From: Glycomyces artemisiae
GTDB taxonomy: Bacteria > Actinomycetota > Actinomycetes > Mycobacteriales > Micromonosporaceae
Length of the DNA: 64,000 nucleotides
Assembly: GCF_003002955.1 (NCBI RefSeq)
Contig: NZ_PVTJ01000001.1
Location: forward strand, 62,001 to 126,000
Reading direction: 5' to 3'
Part shown: positions 25,388 to 33,221 of the stretch, piece by piece
Position numbering within the stretch: the first letter of the stretch is position 1
How the letters are laid out: every line of letters begins with the position of its first letter
Position numbers and translations under genes: made by a program
Notes under the pieces: model-generated
Told to the model about the DNA's origin: nothing
Database searches by the model: none
The model's input: only the letters and a program-made list of their open reading frames with translations

Positions 25388-25618
25388 TACACTTGCGTGC
25401 AACAGCGTCGACCCGGCCATCACCGGCGAGCTTCCGGAAGAACCGGCCGGCAACGGCCTCACTAGAACCGGACGGACGCGGCCCGTCACCGCCGCCGAAC
25501 GAGCGGGCGCACCAGTGCGCCAAGCGAGGTGGTACCGCGGGCCGCCCTCACCGACACGAGGGCGCGTCTCGTCCTCGCACACGGAAACCAATGGCGTGTG
25601 TGAGGAGACCCGGGTCCC
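25388..25618 (+). promoter_or_regulatory. ileS T-box riboswitch
   Basis: The T-box sequence AGGTGGTACCGCG is at 25527-25539; its TGGT (25530-25533) matches the tRNA 3' end ACCA. Upstream, GCCATCACCGGCGAG at 25417-25431 carries the specifier ATC (25419-25421), an isoleucine codon. TCCTCGCACAC at about 25572-25582 can pair with GTGTGTGAGGA before ileS, sequestering the GAGGAG ribosome binding site (25602-25607). That makes it a translational T-box, the type known for actinobacterial ileS. TACACT at 25388-25393 is a possible -10, so the leader would begin near 25400. Confidence 0.9.
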
Positions 25619-28600
25619 ATGGCCTATCCACTCGACGACCCCAAGCGGGGCGTCCCCGCGAGCCCGAACCTCCCGGAGGTCGAGCGCCGCGTCCTCGACT
25701 TCTGGACCAAGGACGACACCTTCCAGTCCTCCATCGAGGCCCGCGACGCCGGCGAGAACGGCGCCAACGAGTTCGTCTTCTACGACGGCCCGCCCTTCGC
25801 CAACGGCCTGCCCCACTACGGGCACCTCCTCACCGGCTACGTCAAGGACATCGTCCCCCGCTACCAGACCATGCGCGGGCGCCGCGTCGAGCGTCGCTTC
25901 GGCTGGGACACCCACGGCATGCCCGCCGAGGTCACCACCGAGAAGGAGCTCGGCCTCAAGTCCAAGGCCGACATCGAGGCGTACGGCATCGACCGGTTCA
26001 ACGCCGCCGCGAAGGCCTCCGTCCTCCAGTTCACCGGCGAGTGGCACGACTACGTCACCCGCCAGGCCCGCTGGGTCGACTTCGAGAACGACTACAAGAC
26101 CCTCGACCTCACCTACATGGAGAGCGTCATGTGGGCCTTCAAGACCCTGTACGACAAGGGCCTGGTCTACGAGGGCTACCGCGTGCTCTGGTACTGCTGG
26201 CGCTGCGAGACGCCGCTGGCCGCCACCGAGACGAAGATGGACGACACCTACAAGGACCGCCAGGACCCGGCCGTCACTGTCGGCCTCGACGTCGTCGACG
26301 ACGGCCCCCTGAACGGCGTCAAGCTCCTGGTGTGGACCACCACGCCCTGGACGCTCCCGTCCAACCTCGCCGCCGCCGTCCACCCCGCCGTCGACTACGT
26401 CGTCGTGAGCACCGAGGACGGCCGCTACCTCCTCGCCGAGGCCCGCCTCGCCGCCTACGCCCGCGAACTCGGCGAGGCCCCCGAGGTCGTCTCCCGCCAC
26501 AAGGGCGCCGACCTCGTCGGCCTGCGCTACAACCCGCCGTTCGACTTCTTCACCGGCCGCGAGAACGCCCACCAGGTCCTCGCCGCCGACTACGTCACCA
26601 CCGAGGACGGCACCGGCGTCGTCCACATCGCCCCCGCCTTCGGCGAAGAGGACAAGGTCGTCACCGACGCCGCCGGCATCGAGCCGGTCGTCCCCGTCGA
26701 CGACTCCGGCAAGTTCACCGACGAGGTGCCCCCCTACGCGGGCGTGCACGTCTTCGACGCGAACAAGCTCATCATCAACGACCTCAAGGCCACCCAGCGC
26801 CTCCTGCGCCACGACACCTACAACCACAACTACCCGCACTGCTGGCGCTGCGGCTCCCCGCTGATCCAGCGCGCCCTCTCCGCGTGGTTCGTGGCCGTCT
26901 CGCAGTTCCGCGACCGCATGGTCGAGCTCAACCAGGAGATCGACTGGACCCCCGGCCACATCAAGGACGGCCAGTTCGGGAAGTGGCTCGCCAACGCGCG
27001 CGACTGGAACATCAGCCGCAACCGCTTCTGGGGCTCCCCGATCCCCGTGTGGGTCAGCGACGACCCCGCCTACCCGCGCACCGACGTCTACGGCTCCCTC
27101 GCCGAGCTCGAACGCGACTTCGGCGTGCACGTCACCGACCTGCACCGGCCCCACATCGACGACCTCGTGCGCCCCAACCCGGACGACCCCACGGGCAAGT
27201 CCGTCATGCGCCGCGTCCCCGAGGTCCTCGACTGCTGGTTCGAGTCCGGCTCGATGCCGTTCGCGCAGGTCCACTACCCGTTCGAGAACGCCGACTGGTT
27301 CGAGCACCACTTCCCCGGCGACTTCATCGTCGAGTACACGGCGCAGACCCGCGGCTGGTTCTACCTGCTGCACGTCCTCTCGACGGCCCTGTTCGACCGG
27401 CCCGCCTTCCGCACCGCAGTCGTCCACGGCACCCTCCTGGGCGCCGACGGCCAGAAGATGTCCAAGTCGCTGAAGAACTACCCCGACGTCCGCGAGTCCT
27501 TCGAGCAGTACGGCTCCGACGCCGTCCGCTGGTTCCTCGTCTCGTCCCCGGTCCTGCGCGGCGGCGACATGCCCGTCACCGAGACCGGCTTCCGCGACGC
27601 CGTGCGCCAGATCGTCCTGCCCCTGTGGAACGTGTGGTACTTCTACACGCTCTACGCGGGAGCCGCCGGGTACGAGGCCGAGCCCGCAGAGGCGCGCGCG
27701 ACCGCGCTCGCCTCCGAGCACCGGCTCGACAAGTACCTGCTCGCGAAGACCCGCGAACTCGTCGAGGCCATGACCGAGGCGATGGACGGCTACGACCTCG
27801 TCGCCGCCACCGCCGCGTTCCGCGCCTACCTCGAAAGCCTCACGAACTGGTACGTGCGCCGCTCGCGCGACCGCTTCTGGGAGGGCGACGAGACCGGATT
27901 CGCCACGCTCGCAACCGCACTCAAGACCGCGACCGAAGTCGCCGCGCCGCTGCTGCCGATGGTCGCCGAGGACATCTGGAAGGGCCTCACCGGCGGCCGC
28001 TCCGTCCACCTCGCCGACTGGCCGGACCCCCGCGACCTGCCCGCCGACCACGCCCTCGTGGAGGCCATGGACGCCGTGCGCGACATCGCCTCCGTGGGCC
28101 TGTTCATGCGCAAGGCCCGCAAGCTCCGCGTGCGCCTCCCGCTCGCGAAGGTCACCGTCGCCACCCCGCACGCCGAGCGCCTCGCGCCCTTCGCCGACCT
28201 GCTCAAAGACGAGCTGAACGTCAAGGCCGTCGAGTTCGACGCGAACGTCGAGGCCTACTCCAGGTCCGACCTGAAGCTCGTGCCGCGCGTCCTCGGACCG
28301 CGCCTGGGCAAGGACGTGCAGCGCGTCATCAAGGCCGTCAAGTCCGGCGACTGGACCGCCGAGAACGGCACCGTCACCGCCGGGGGCGTCGTCCTGGAGG
28401 ACGGCGAGTTCGAGCTGACGATGGTCGCCGTCGACGCCGAGCACACCGAGGCCCTCCCGAACGAAGGCGGCGTGCTCGTCCTCGACACGGAGGTCACCCC
28501 GGAGCTCGCCGCCGAGGGCCTCGCCCGCGACCTGGTCCGCGTCATCCAGCAGGCCCGCAAGGACGCCGGCCTCGACGTCACCGACCGCGTCGCCGTCACC

Positions 28601-28765
28601 GTCGACGCCGCGCCCGCGGTCCGCGCCGCCGTCGAAGCCCACCTGGACTTCGTCAAGGCCGAGACCCTCGCGCTGGCCCTGGACTTCGCCCCCCTCCCCG
28701 ACACCGCCACCACCGGCGACGCGGGCGAGGGCGAGTCGGTCAAGGCCGCCGTGGTGAAGCAGTAG
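25619..28765 (+). CDS. ileS: isoleucyl-tRNA synthetase
   Basis: Charges tRNA-Ile. 1048 residues, the long form found in actinobacteria. The HIGH-class signature is HYGH at 66-69 within [17 protein letters not shown], and KMSKS is at 613-617. The editing domain lies between ([12 protein letters not shown] marks its start). CWRC occurs twice, near residues 197 and 407, likely metal-binding positions. The start was set by GAGGAG at 25602-25607, the sequence that the T-box sequesters. A strong palindrome terminates it immediately downstream. Confidence 0.96.
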   Translation: MAYPLDDPKRGVPASPNLPEVERRVLDFWTKDDTFQSSIEARDAGENGANEFVFYDGPPFANGLPHYGHLLTGYVKDIVPRYQTMRGRRVERRFGWDTHGMPAEVTTEKELGLKSKADIEAYGIDRFNAAAKASVLQFTGEWHDYVTRQARWVDFENDYKTLDLTYMESVMWAFKTLYDKGLVYEGYRVLWYCWRCETPLAATETKMDDTYKDRQDPAVTVGLDVVDDGPLNGVKLLVWTTTPWTLPSNLAAAVHPAVDYVVVSTEDGRYLLAEARLAAYARELGEAPEVVSRHKGADLVGLRYNPPFDFFTGRENAHQVLAADYVTTEDGTGVVHIAPAFGEEDKVVTDAAGIEPVVPVDDSGKFTDEVPPYAGVHVFDANKLIINDLKATQRLLRHDTYNHNYPHCWRCGSPLIQRALSAWFVAVSQFRDRMVELNQEIDWTPGHIKDGQFGKWLANARDWNISRNRFWGSPIPVWVSDDPAYPRTDVYGSLAELERDFGVHVTDLHRPHIDDLVRPNPDDPTGKSVMRRVPEVLDCWFESGSMPFAQVHYPFENADWFEHHFPGDFIVEYTAQTRGWFYLLHVLSTALFDRPAFRTAVVHGTLLGADGQKMSKSLKNYPDVRESFEQYGSDAVRWFLVSSPVLRGGDMPVTETGFRDAVRQIVLPLWNVWYFYTLYAGAAGYEAEPAEARATALASEHRLDKYLLAKTRELVEAMTEAMDGYDLVAATAAFRAYLESLTNWYVRRSRDRFWEGDETGFATLATALKTATEVAAPLLPMVAEDIWKGLTGGRSVHLADWPDPRDLPADHALVEAMDAVRDIASVGLFMRKARKLRVRLPLAKVTVATPHAERLAPFADLLKDELNVKAVEFDANVEAYSRSDLKLVPRVLGPRLGKDVQRVIKAVKSGDWTAENGTVTAGGVVLEDGEFELTMVAVDAEHTEALPNEGGVLVLDTEVTPELAAEGLARDLVRVIQQARKDAGLDVTDRVAVTVDAAPAVRAAVEAHLDFVKAETLALALDFAPLPDTATTGDAGEGESVKAAVVKQ

Positions 28766-28767
28766 GA

Positions 28768-28818
28768 GACGACGCATGGGGCCCGGCGAGCGAAGCTCGC
28801 CGGGCCCCATGCGTCGTC
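28768..28818. terminator. ileS terminator, 24-bp perfect palindrome
   Basis: Arms of 24 bases at 28768-28791 and 28795-28818 match perfectly around a GAA loop, starting three bases after the ileS stop. The inner 31 bases (28778-28808) are the same, except for one loop base, as the terminator after the toxin gene at 29503-29533. No T-run. Confidence 0.85.
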
Positions 28819-28867
28819 CTGCGCGGACGGGTCAGTCGCGCGACGACACGCTCACGATCAGGGAAAA

Positions 28868-28907
28868 CCTCGTAATACCGTGTGGTATCACGAGGTAGCA
28901 TTACCGT
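28868..28907 (+). promoter_or_regulatory. toxin-antitoxin operator and leaderless promoter
   Basis: A 28-base dyad spans 28868-28895: CCTCGT, one mismatched base, ATACC, GTGT, GGTAT, one base, ACGAGG. A second small dyad GGTA-GCAT-TACC follows at 28894-28905. TAGCAT at 28896-28901 is a -10-like hexamer six bases before the antitoxin ATG, so the transcript is probably leaderless; no ribosome binding site is present. This fits autoregulation by the RHH antitoxin. Confidence 0.7.
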
Positions 28908-29105
28908 ATGGCCATGACCTTGCGACTCTCAGAAGAAGACGACCGGCTGCTCACCGAGCGGGCGGAGAAGGAACGTCGGTCGAAGCACGAACTCGTCGTC
29001 GAAGCCGTGCACAGCTTCCTGACCGAGCGGGACCGCCGGTTCAACCAGGCCCTGGAACGCGGGATGGAGCGGCACAAGGAGCTCCTCGATCGGCTCGCCA
29101 AGTGA
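28908..29105 (+). CDS. ribbon-helix-helix antitoxin
   Basis: A 65-residue protein. MTLRLSEEDDRLLTERAEK is the ribbon strand and first helix of a CopG/Arc-type DNA-binding domain, and the C-terminal part from about residue 45 (RRFNQALERGMERHKELL) is a charged helix that would bind the toxin. ATG 28908 (reading MAM) is chosen by its spacing from the -10; ATG 28914 is an alternative. It overlaps the toxin start by four bases (GTGA). Pairing with a Doc-type toxin in this order is standard for such modules. Confidence 0.82.
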   Translation: MAMTLRLSEEDDRLLTERAEKERRSKHELVVEAVHSFLTERDRRFNQALERGMERHKELLDRLAK

Positions 29106-29488
29106 CCGAGTTCCTGACGATGCAGGACCTGATCCGGATCGCCTGCCGCGTGACCGGCAGCGACGATCCCCCCGTGCGTGACTGGGGCCTGCTCGAATCG
29201 GCCGCTGCGCGGCCGCGGGCGAGCGTGTTCGGCGCCGACGCGTATCCGACCCTCCATGAGAAGGTCGCGGCGCTGGTCCACTCGCTCGCCCGAAACCATG
29301 CGCTGATCGACGGCAACAAGCGGCTGGCGTTCATGGCCGCGTACACGATGTACGCCGTGAACGGCTACGACCTCGAACCGCCGGGCCCGGACGAGGGCGA
29401 TGTGTTCTTCCGCGCCGTGGCCCAGGGCGATCTCGAAGTCGACGAGATCGCGAAGACGTTCGTGCTCTGGACGAGCCCGATCCGCTGA
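29102..29488 (+). CDS. Doc-family (Fic fold) toxin
   Basis: A 128-residue toxin of the death-on-curing type. The signature HALIDGNKRLAFMAAYTMY near residue 65 holds the catalytic His and the nucleotide-binding Asn-Lys-Arg. Phage P1 Doc phosphorylates EF-Tu and stops translation; the same is plausible here. The GTG at 29102 overlaps the antitoxin TGA, so synthesis is coupled to and lower than that of the antitoxin. A reading from an upstream ATG in this frame runs over the antitoxin and was rejected. A strong terminator follows within 15 bases. Confidence 0.86.
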   Translation: MTEFLTMQDLIRIACRVTGSDDPPVRDWGLLESAAARPRASVFGADAYPTLHEKVAALVHSLARNHALIDGNKRLAFMAAYTMYAVNGYDLEPPGPDEGDVFFRAVAQGDLEVDEIAKTFVLWTSPIR

Positions 29489-29500
29489 ACTGGAAACGCG

Positions 29501-29537
29501 AAGGGGCCCGGCGAGCGCAGCTCGCCGGGCCCCTTTT
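29501..29537. terminator. terminator after Doc toxin gene
   Basis: Arms of 16 bases at 29501-29516 and 29520-29535 around a GCA loop, ending in TTTT. Its 31-base core (29503-29533) differs by one base from the ileS terminator on the other side of the toxin-antitoxin pair. Because the arms start with AA, it also works for the convergent lipoprotein gene. Confidence 0.88.
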
Positions 29538-29550
29538 CTGCTTGCGGCCG

Positions 29551-30021
29551 TTAGGCCATGTAGCCGCAGATCTTCCAGGCGTCGTCCTCCTTGACGAGGT
29601 CGAACGTCTCGTCCGTGGTCTCGTCGTTGGCGGTGATCGAGACCTCGACGGTGGCGGTGTCGCCGTCCTCGGTGGTCTCGCCGATCTCGTACGACATGTC
29701 CTCGAACATGGAGAAGGTGTCGCCGGCCATCTCCTCCATCTGCTGCTTCTCTTCGTCGGTCATGCCCTCGAACTGGGCCGCGGCGTCCTTGACGCCCGTG
29801 ACGTCGTCGGCGCAGAAGTAGTCGCCCGCGATGTCGGCGGCCTTGTCGCCGTCGCCGTCGAGCATGGCGTTGACCATGTCCTCGGCGCCGTCCTTGAGGA
29901 AGCCCTCGACCGCGCCCTCGGGCGTGTCGTTCCCGGCGCCGCAGGCGGCCAGGGCGAGGACGAGGGCGAAGGCGCCGCCGGTCAGGGCGGTGGCGCGGCG
30001 GAGCTTGACGTTGATGTCCAT
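29551..30021 (-). CDS. small acidic lipoprotein
   Basis: 156 residues from the ATG at 30021 (a TTG three codons upstream is less likely). The signal peptide ends in the lipobox LALAAC, so the protein is lipid-anchored outside the membrane. The mature part begins GNDTPEGAVEGFLKDGAEDM and contains a beta-rich C-terminal half (TATVEVSITANDETTDETF, then DDAWKICGYMA), the pattern of DUF4878/NTF2-like lipoproteins. Function unknown. Convergent with the toxin gene; a dyad at 30048-30058/30092-30102 lies in its upstream region. Confidence 0.75.
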   Translation of the reverse strand: MDINVKLRRATALTGGAFALVLALAACGAGNDTPEGAVEGFLKDGAEDMVNAMLDGDGDKAADIAGDYFCADDVTGVKDAAAQFEGMTDEEKQQMEEMAGDTFSMFEDMSYEIGETTEDGDTATVEVSITANDETTDETFDLVKEDDAWKICGYMA

Positions 30022-30105
30022 TGGGTCCAATCAGATCGGGGGGTCGGGCACGGCCCCGGGTAGAGCCGTCGTAATCCGCACGTCACGTTAACGGGGCCGT
30101 GCAAA

Positions 30106-30122
30106 CCCGGGGCGATCCCGGG
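30106..30122 (-). terminator. weak hairpin after adnB
   Basis: CCCGGG at 30106-30111 and 30117-30122 can pair around a five-base loop. Read on the minus strand it follows the adnB stop by 12 bases and is followed by TTTG. The stem is short. Confidence 0.45.
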
Positions 30123-30134
30123 CTGAACAGCGCG

Positions 30135-33100
30135 CTAAGCGTCCGGCCACCACGTGTGGTCGGCCGCGATGTAGTGGAACGCCGTGCGCACCTGCGACTC
30201 GTCGATCCCCTTGAGCCGCGCCCACGCCTTGCGGTACACGCGCAGCTGGAGCGCCGCGTGCTCCGCGGCCTCGCCCTGCGGCGGGCGGCCCGTCTTCCAG
30301 TCCACGATGTCGTAGCCGCCGTCCTCGCCGTAGAACACCGCGTCGATCCGGCCGCGCACCACGGTCCCCTCGTACTCGACCACGAACGGCACCTCCTGCG
30401 CGGCGATCCGCCGCCCCGCCCACGCCGAGGCACGGAACGCGGCCTTGAGCCGTTCGAGCTCCCTCTGGTCGACGGCCTCGTCGGCCGCGCCCGGCAGGTC
30501 CGCCGGGTCGAACAGGGCGCCGCCGCCGAAGAACTCCTCGACCCACGCGTGGAACTCGGTGCCCCGCTGCGTCGCCGGCCGCGGCGGCTGCGGCATCGGG
30601 CGGCGCCGCTCGGCCGCGAAGCCCTCCTCGTCGGCGCGCATCGCCATGAGCTGCGAGGTCGACAGCCGCGCGGGCCGCGGCAGCCGCACCACCCCCGACT
30701 CGCGCTCGTCGCGCTCGGCGATCAGCAGCTCCGCCTCCTCGCGCCACTGCCGCGCCAGCGGTCCCTCCCGCTCCGGCTCCGGCGCCGACAGCACCAGCTC
30801 CGCGGCCTCCGCGAACACCGCCTGCCGGGAACCCAAGGGCGCCTTGGCGGGCCACTCGGCCGTCCGCGCCTGGTCCTCCAGCGGATTCGACGGCCCCGGA
30901 TCGGTCCACACCGGTACCTCCGCGCCCGCGTTCCGCGCCTCCTGGAGGAACGGCGCGGGCTTGCGGGCCGTCCGCGCCTCCGCGTCCCACCAGTACCCCG
31001 ACGCCAGGAGCGAGCGCCGCGCCCGCGTGAGCGCCACGTACGCGAGCCGCCGCTCCTCGTCGAGCCGCGCCTCCCGGTCGTCGGTCTTGAAGTCCTGCAC
31101 CGCCTTCTTCACATCGGCAGGGGTGTGCGCCTCGTCGAGGTACAGCACCGGCAGGTTCGCGGCGTCGCCGCGCAGCCCGTACGGCAGGCGCGCGGCGTCC
31201 GACACCCACGTCGAATCGCGCTTCACCGACGTCGGCAGGATGCCCTCGCACAGCCCCGGCACCGACACCACGTCCCACTCCAGGCCCTTCGCGGCGTGCA
31301 CCGTCATCAGCTGCACCACCCCGCCCGCCGGGTTCGCGCCCTCCACGACCAGCCCGCGCTCGCGCTTCGCCGCCGACTCCAGGTACGACAGGAACCCCGG
31401 GACGCTCGCCCCGAGCGTGTCGTTCTCGTAGGACGCCGCGATGTCGGTGAACTCGTCCAGATTGGACAGATCCCCGTGGTGGAGCATGACCTCCACGTCG
31501 AGCCCCGAGTGCGCGATCACGTCGCCGACGACGTCGGGGAGGCTCTGCCCGAGCCGCCCGCGGATCCACGACAGCTCCTCGTGGAGCTGCGCGAACCGCA
31601 GGTACCCGAGCGTCGAGTACCGTTCGGCCGCACCGGGATCGGCGAGCGCGTCGGCGAGCGACGCCTCCGCCTCGACGCCCGCGTCCGGCTCGAACCCGCG
31701 CGAGTCGGGGGCCAGCTCCCGGGCCCGCGCCCACAGCGCCGCGATGTCGCGCGGCCCGATCCGCCACCGGTTCCCCGCGAGCAGCCGCATGAGCGCGGGC
31801 CCGTTCACGGGATCGGCCGCGGCGCGCAGCATCGCCACCGCCTCGGCGACCTCCGGGTAGTACAGCAGCCCGAGCGAGCCCACGACCTGCACGGGGAGCC
31901 CGGCATTGGTGAGCGCCCGGTGCAGGGCCGGGATCTGGCGGCGCTTGCGAATGAGGACCGCGGCGGTCTCGTCGGCGCCCGGCTGCCACACGGCGGCGAG
32001 GCGCGCGGCGATCCACTCGGCCTCGTCGGCGGCCGTCAGGTGCATGGCGGCCTCGACCGAGCCGATGCCGTGCTCGTCGTCGAACTTGGCGCCCACGGTG
32101 AGCGGCGGGACCGCGCCCGCGCGCAGCGGCTCGGACACGGCGTTCGCGGTCTCCAGGACCGCTTCGCGGTTGCGCCACGACTTCGTCAGGTACGCGACCG
32201 CGGCGGGGGTGCCGCCCGCGGCCGGGAAGTCCTGCGGGAACCGCTGGAGCGTGCCCGCCGAGGCGCCGCGCCACGAGTAGATCGACTGGTTCGGGTCGCC
32301 CACGGCCGTCACCGGGTGCCCGCCGCCGAACAGGTCCCGCAGCAGCGACACCTGCGAGAACGACGTGTCCTGGTACTCGTCGAGGAGCACCACCCGCCAC
32401 CGGTCGCGCTCGGTGCGGATGATCTCGGGCGCGCCCGCGACGAGCTGCGCCGCCAGCGACAGCTGGTCGGCGAAGTCCATGACGCCCAGCTCGCGCTTGC
32501 GCCGGTCCCACGCCTCGACCAGCGGCAGCAGCTGGTCCCGCTTGCGCCGCAGAGACATCAGGTTGCGGAACTCGTCGTTCAGGCGCGCCGAGGACCGCTC
32601 TTCGAGGTGCTCGAACAGGTCCCGGTCGAAGCGGCGCAGGTCGGCGCCGTCCCGCAGATGCTCGGCGAGCTGCTCCGCGAGCTGGAGCACCAGCTCGGTG
32701 ACGCGGTCGACGCTGACGTCGAACTCGCTCATCTCGCCGTCCCACGCGCACACCAGGTCCCGCGCGAGCTGCCACCGGCCCGTGTCGGTGACCACGCGCG
32801 TGCCCGGCTCGATGCCGATGCGCAGCCCGTGCTCGCCGACCAGGCCGCCCGCGTACGCGTTGTACGTCGAGACCGTCGGCTCGCCGTGCAGCTCGGCCAG
32901 CTCGGGCAGCGACTCGGTGAGCCGCCGCAGCTTGTCGCGGACGCGCGCGGCCAGCTCCGCGGCGGCCTTGCGCGTGAACGTCAGGCCCAGGATGTGCTCG
33001 GGCCGCACCACCCGGTTCGCGATGAGCCACACCACCCGGTCGGCCATCGTCGTGGTCTTCCCCGAGCCCGCGCCCGCGATGACCAGCAGCGGGTCCCGCC

Positions 33101-33221
33101 CCGCCTCGATGACCGCGCGCTGCTCGTCGGTGGGGGAGGGCTGCCCGAGCCGGTTCGCGAGCCCCACCGCCCCGAAGCTCCGGTGCCCCGCAACACGTTC
33201 ACTCACCCGCGCCTCATTCAT
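30135..33221 (-). CDS. adnB: AdnB subunit of the AdnAB helicase-nuclease
   Basis: 1028 residues. The Walker A motif GAGSGKT is at 50-56, followed by other UvrD-like SF1A motifs (LGLTFTRKAAAELAARV, VVLLDEYQDTS, AVGDPNQSIYSWRGAS). A RecB-family nuclease domain is at the C-terminus, with its active-site strand in DGGYDIVDWKTGRPP. With AdnA it forms the DNA end-resection machine described in mycobacteria; AdnB is the main ATPase motor there. The ATG at 33221 was selected over long upstream extensions because it overlaps the adnA stop (ATGAATGA) and starts just before the helicase domain. Confidence 0.92.
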   Translation of the reverse strand: MNEARVSERVAGHRSFGAVGLANRLGQPSPTDEQRAVIEAGRDPLLVIAGAGSGKTTTMADRVVWLIANRVVRPEHILGLTFTRKAAAELAARVRDKLRRLTESLPELAELHGEPTVSTYNAYAGGLVGEHGLRIGIEPGTRVVTDTGRWQLARDLVCAWDGEMSEFDVSVDRVTELVLQLAEQLAEHLRDGADLRRFDRDLFEHLEERSSARLNDEFRNLMSLRRKRDQLLPLVEAWDRRKRELGVMDFADQLSLAAQLVAGAPEIIRTERDRWRVVLLDEYQDTSFSQVSLLRDLFGGGHPVTAVGDPNQSIYSWRGASAGTLQRFPQDFPAAGGTPAAVAYLTKSWRNREAVLETANAVSEPLRAGAVPPLTVGAKFDDEHGIGSVEAAMHLTAADEAEWIAARLAAVWQPGADETAAVLIRKRRQIPALHRALTNAGLPVQVVGSLGLLYYPEVAEAVAMLRAAADPVNGPALMRLLAGNRWRIGPRDIAALWARARELAPDSRGFEPDAGVEAEASLADALADPGAAERYSTLGYLRFAQLHEELSWIRGRLGQSLPDVVGDVIAHSGLDVEVMLHHGDLSNLDEFTDIAASYENDTLGASVPGFLSYLESAAKRERGLVVEGANPAGGVVQLMTVHAAKGLEWDVVSVPGLCEGILPTSVKRDSTWVSDAARLPYGLRGDAANLPVLYLDEAHTPADVKKAVQDFKTDDREARLDEERRLAYVALTRARRSLLASGYWWDAEARTARKPAPFLQEARNAGAEVPVWTDPGPSNPLEDQARTAEWPAKAPLGSRQAVFAEAAELVLSAPEPEREGPLARQWREEAELLIAERDERESGVVRLPRPARLSTSQLMAMRADEEGFAAERRRPMPQPPRPATQRGTEFHAWVEEFFGGGALFDPADLPGAADEAVDQRELERLKAAFRASAWAGRRIAAQEVPFVVEYEGTVVRGRIDAVFYGEDGGYDIVDWKTGRPPQGEAAEHAALQLRVYRKAWARLKGIDESQVRTAFHYIAADHTWWPDA

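Noticed and set aside
25253-28810. 1185-codon minus-strand frame opposite ileS
   Set aside because: Shadow of ileS. Only its last 12 codons (the Trp leader peptide) are meaningful, and these have their own GTG start.
30048-30102. 11-base inverted repeat with a 33-base loop upstream of the small lipoprotein
   Set aside because: The loop is long and the arms are GC-only apart from two bases; an operator or terminator role could not be supported, so it is mentioned only in the lipoprotein entry.
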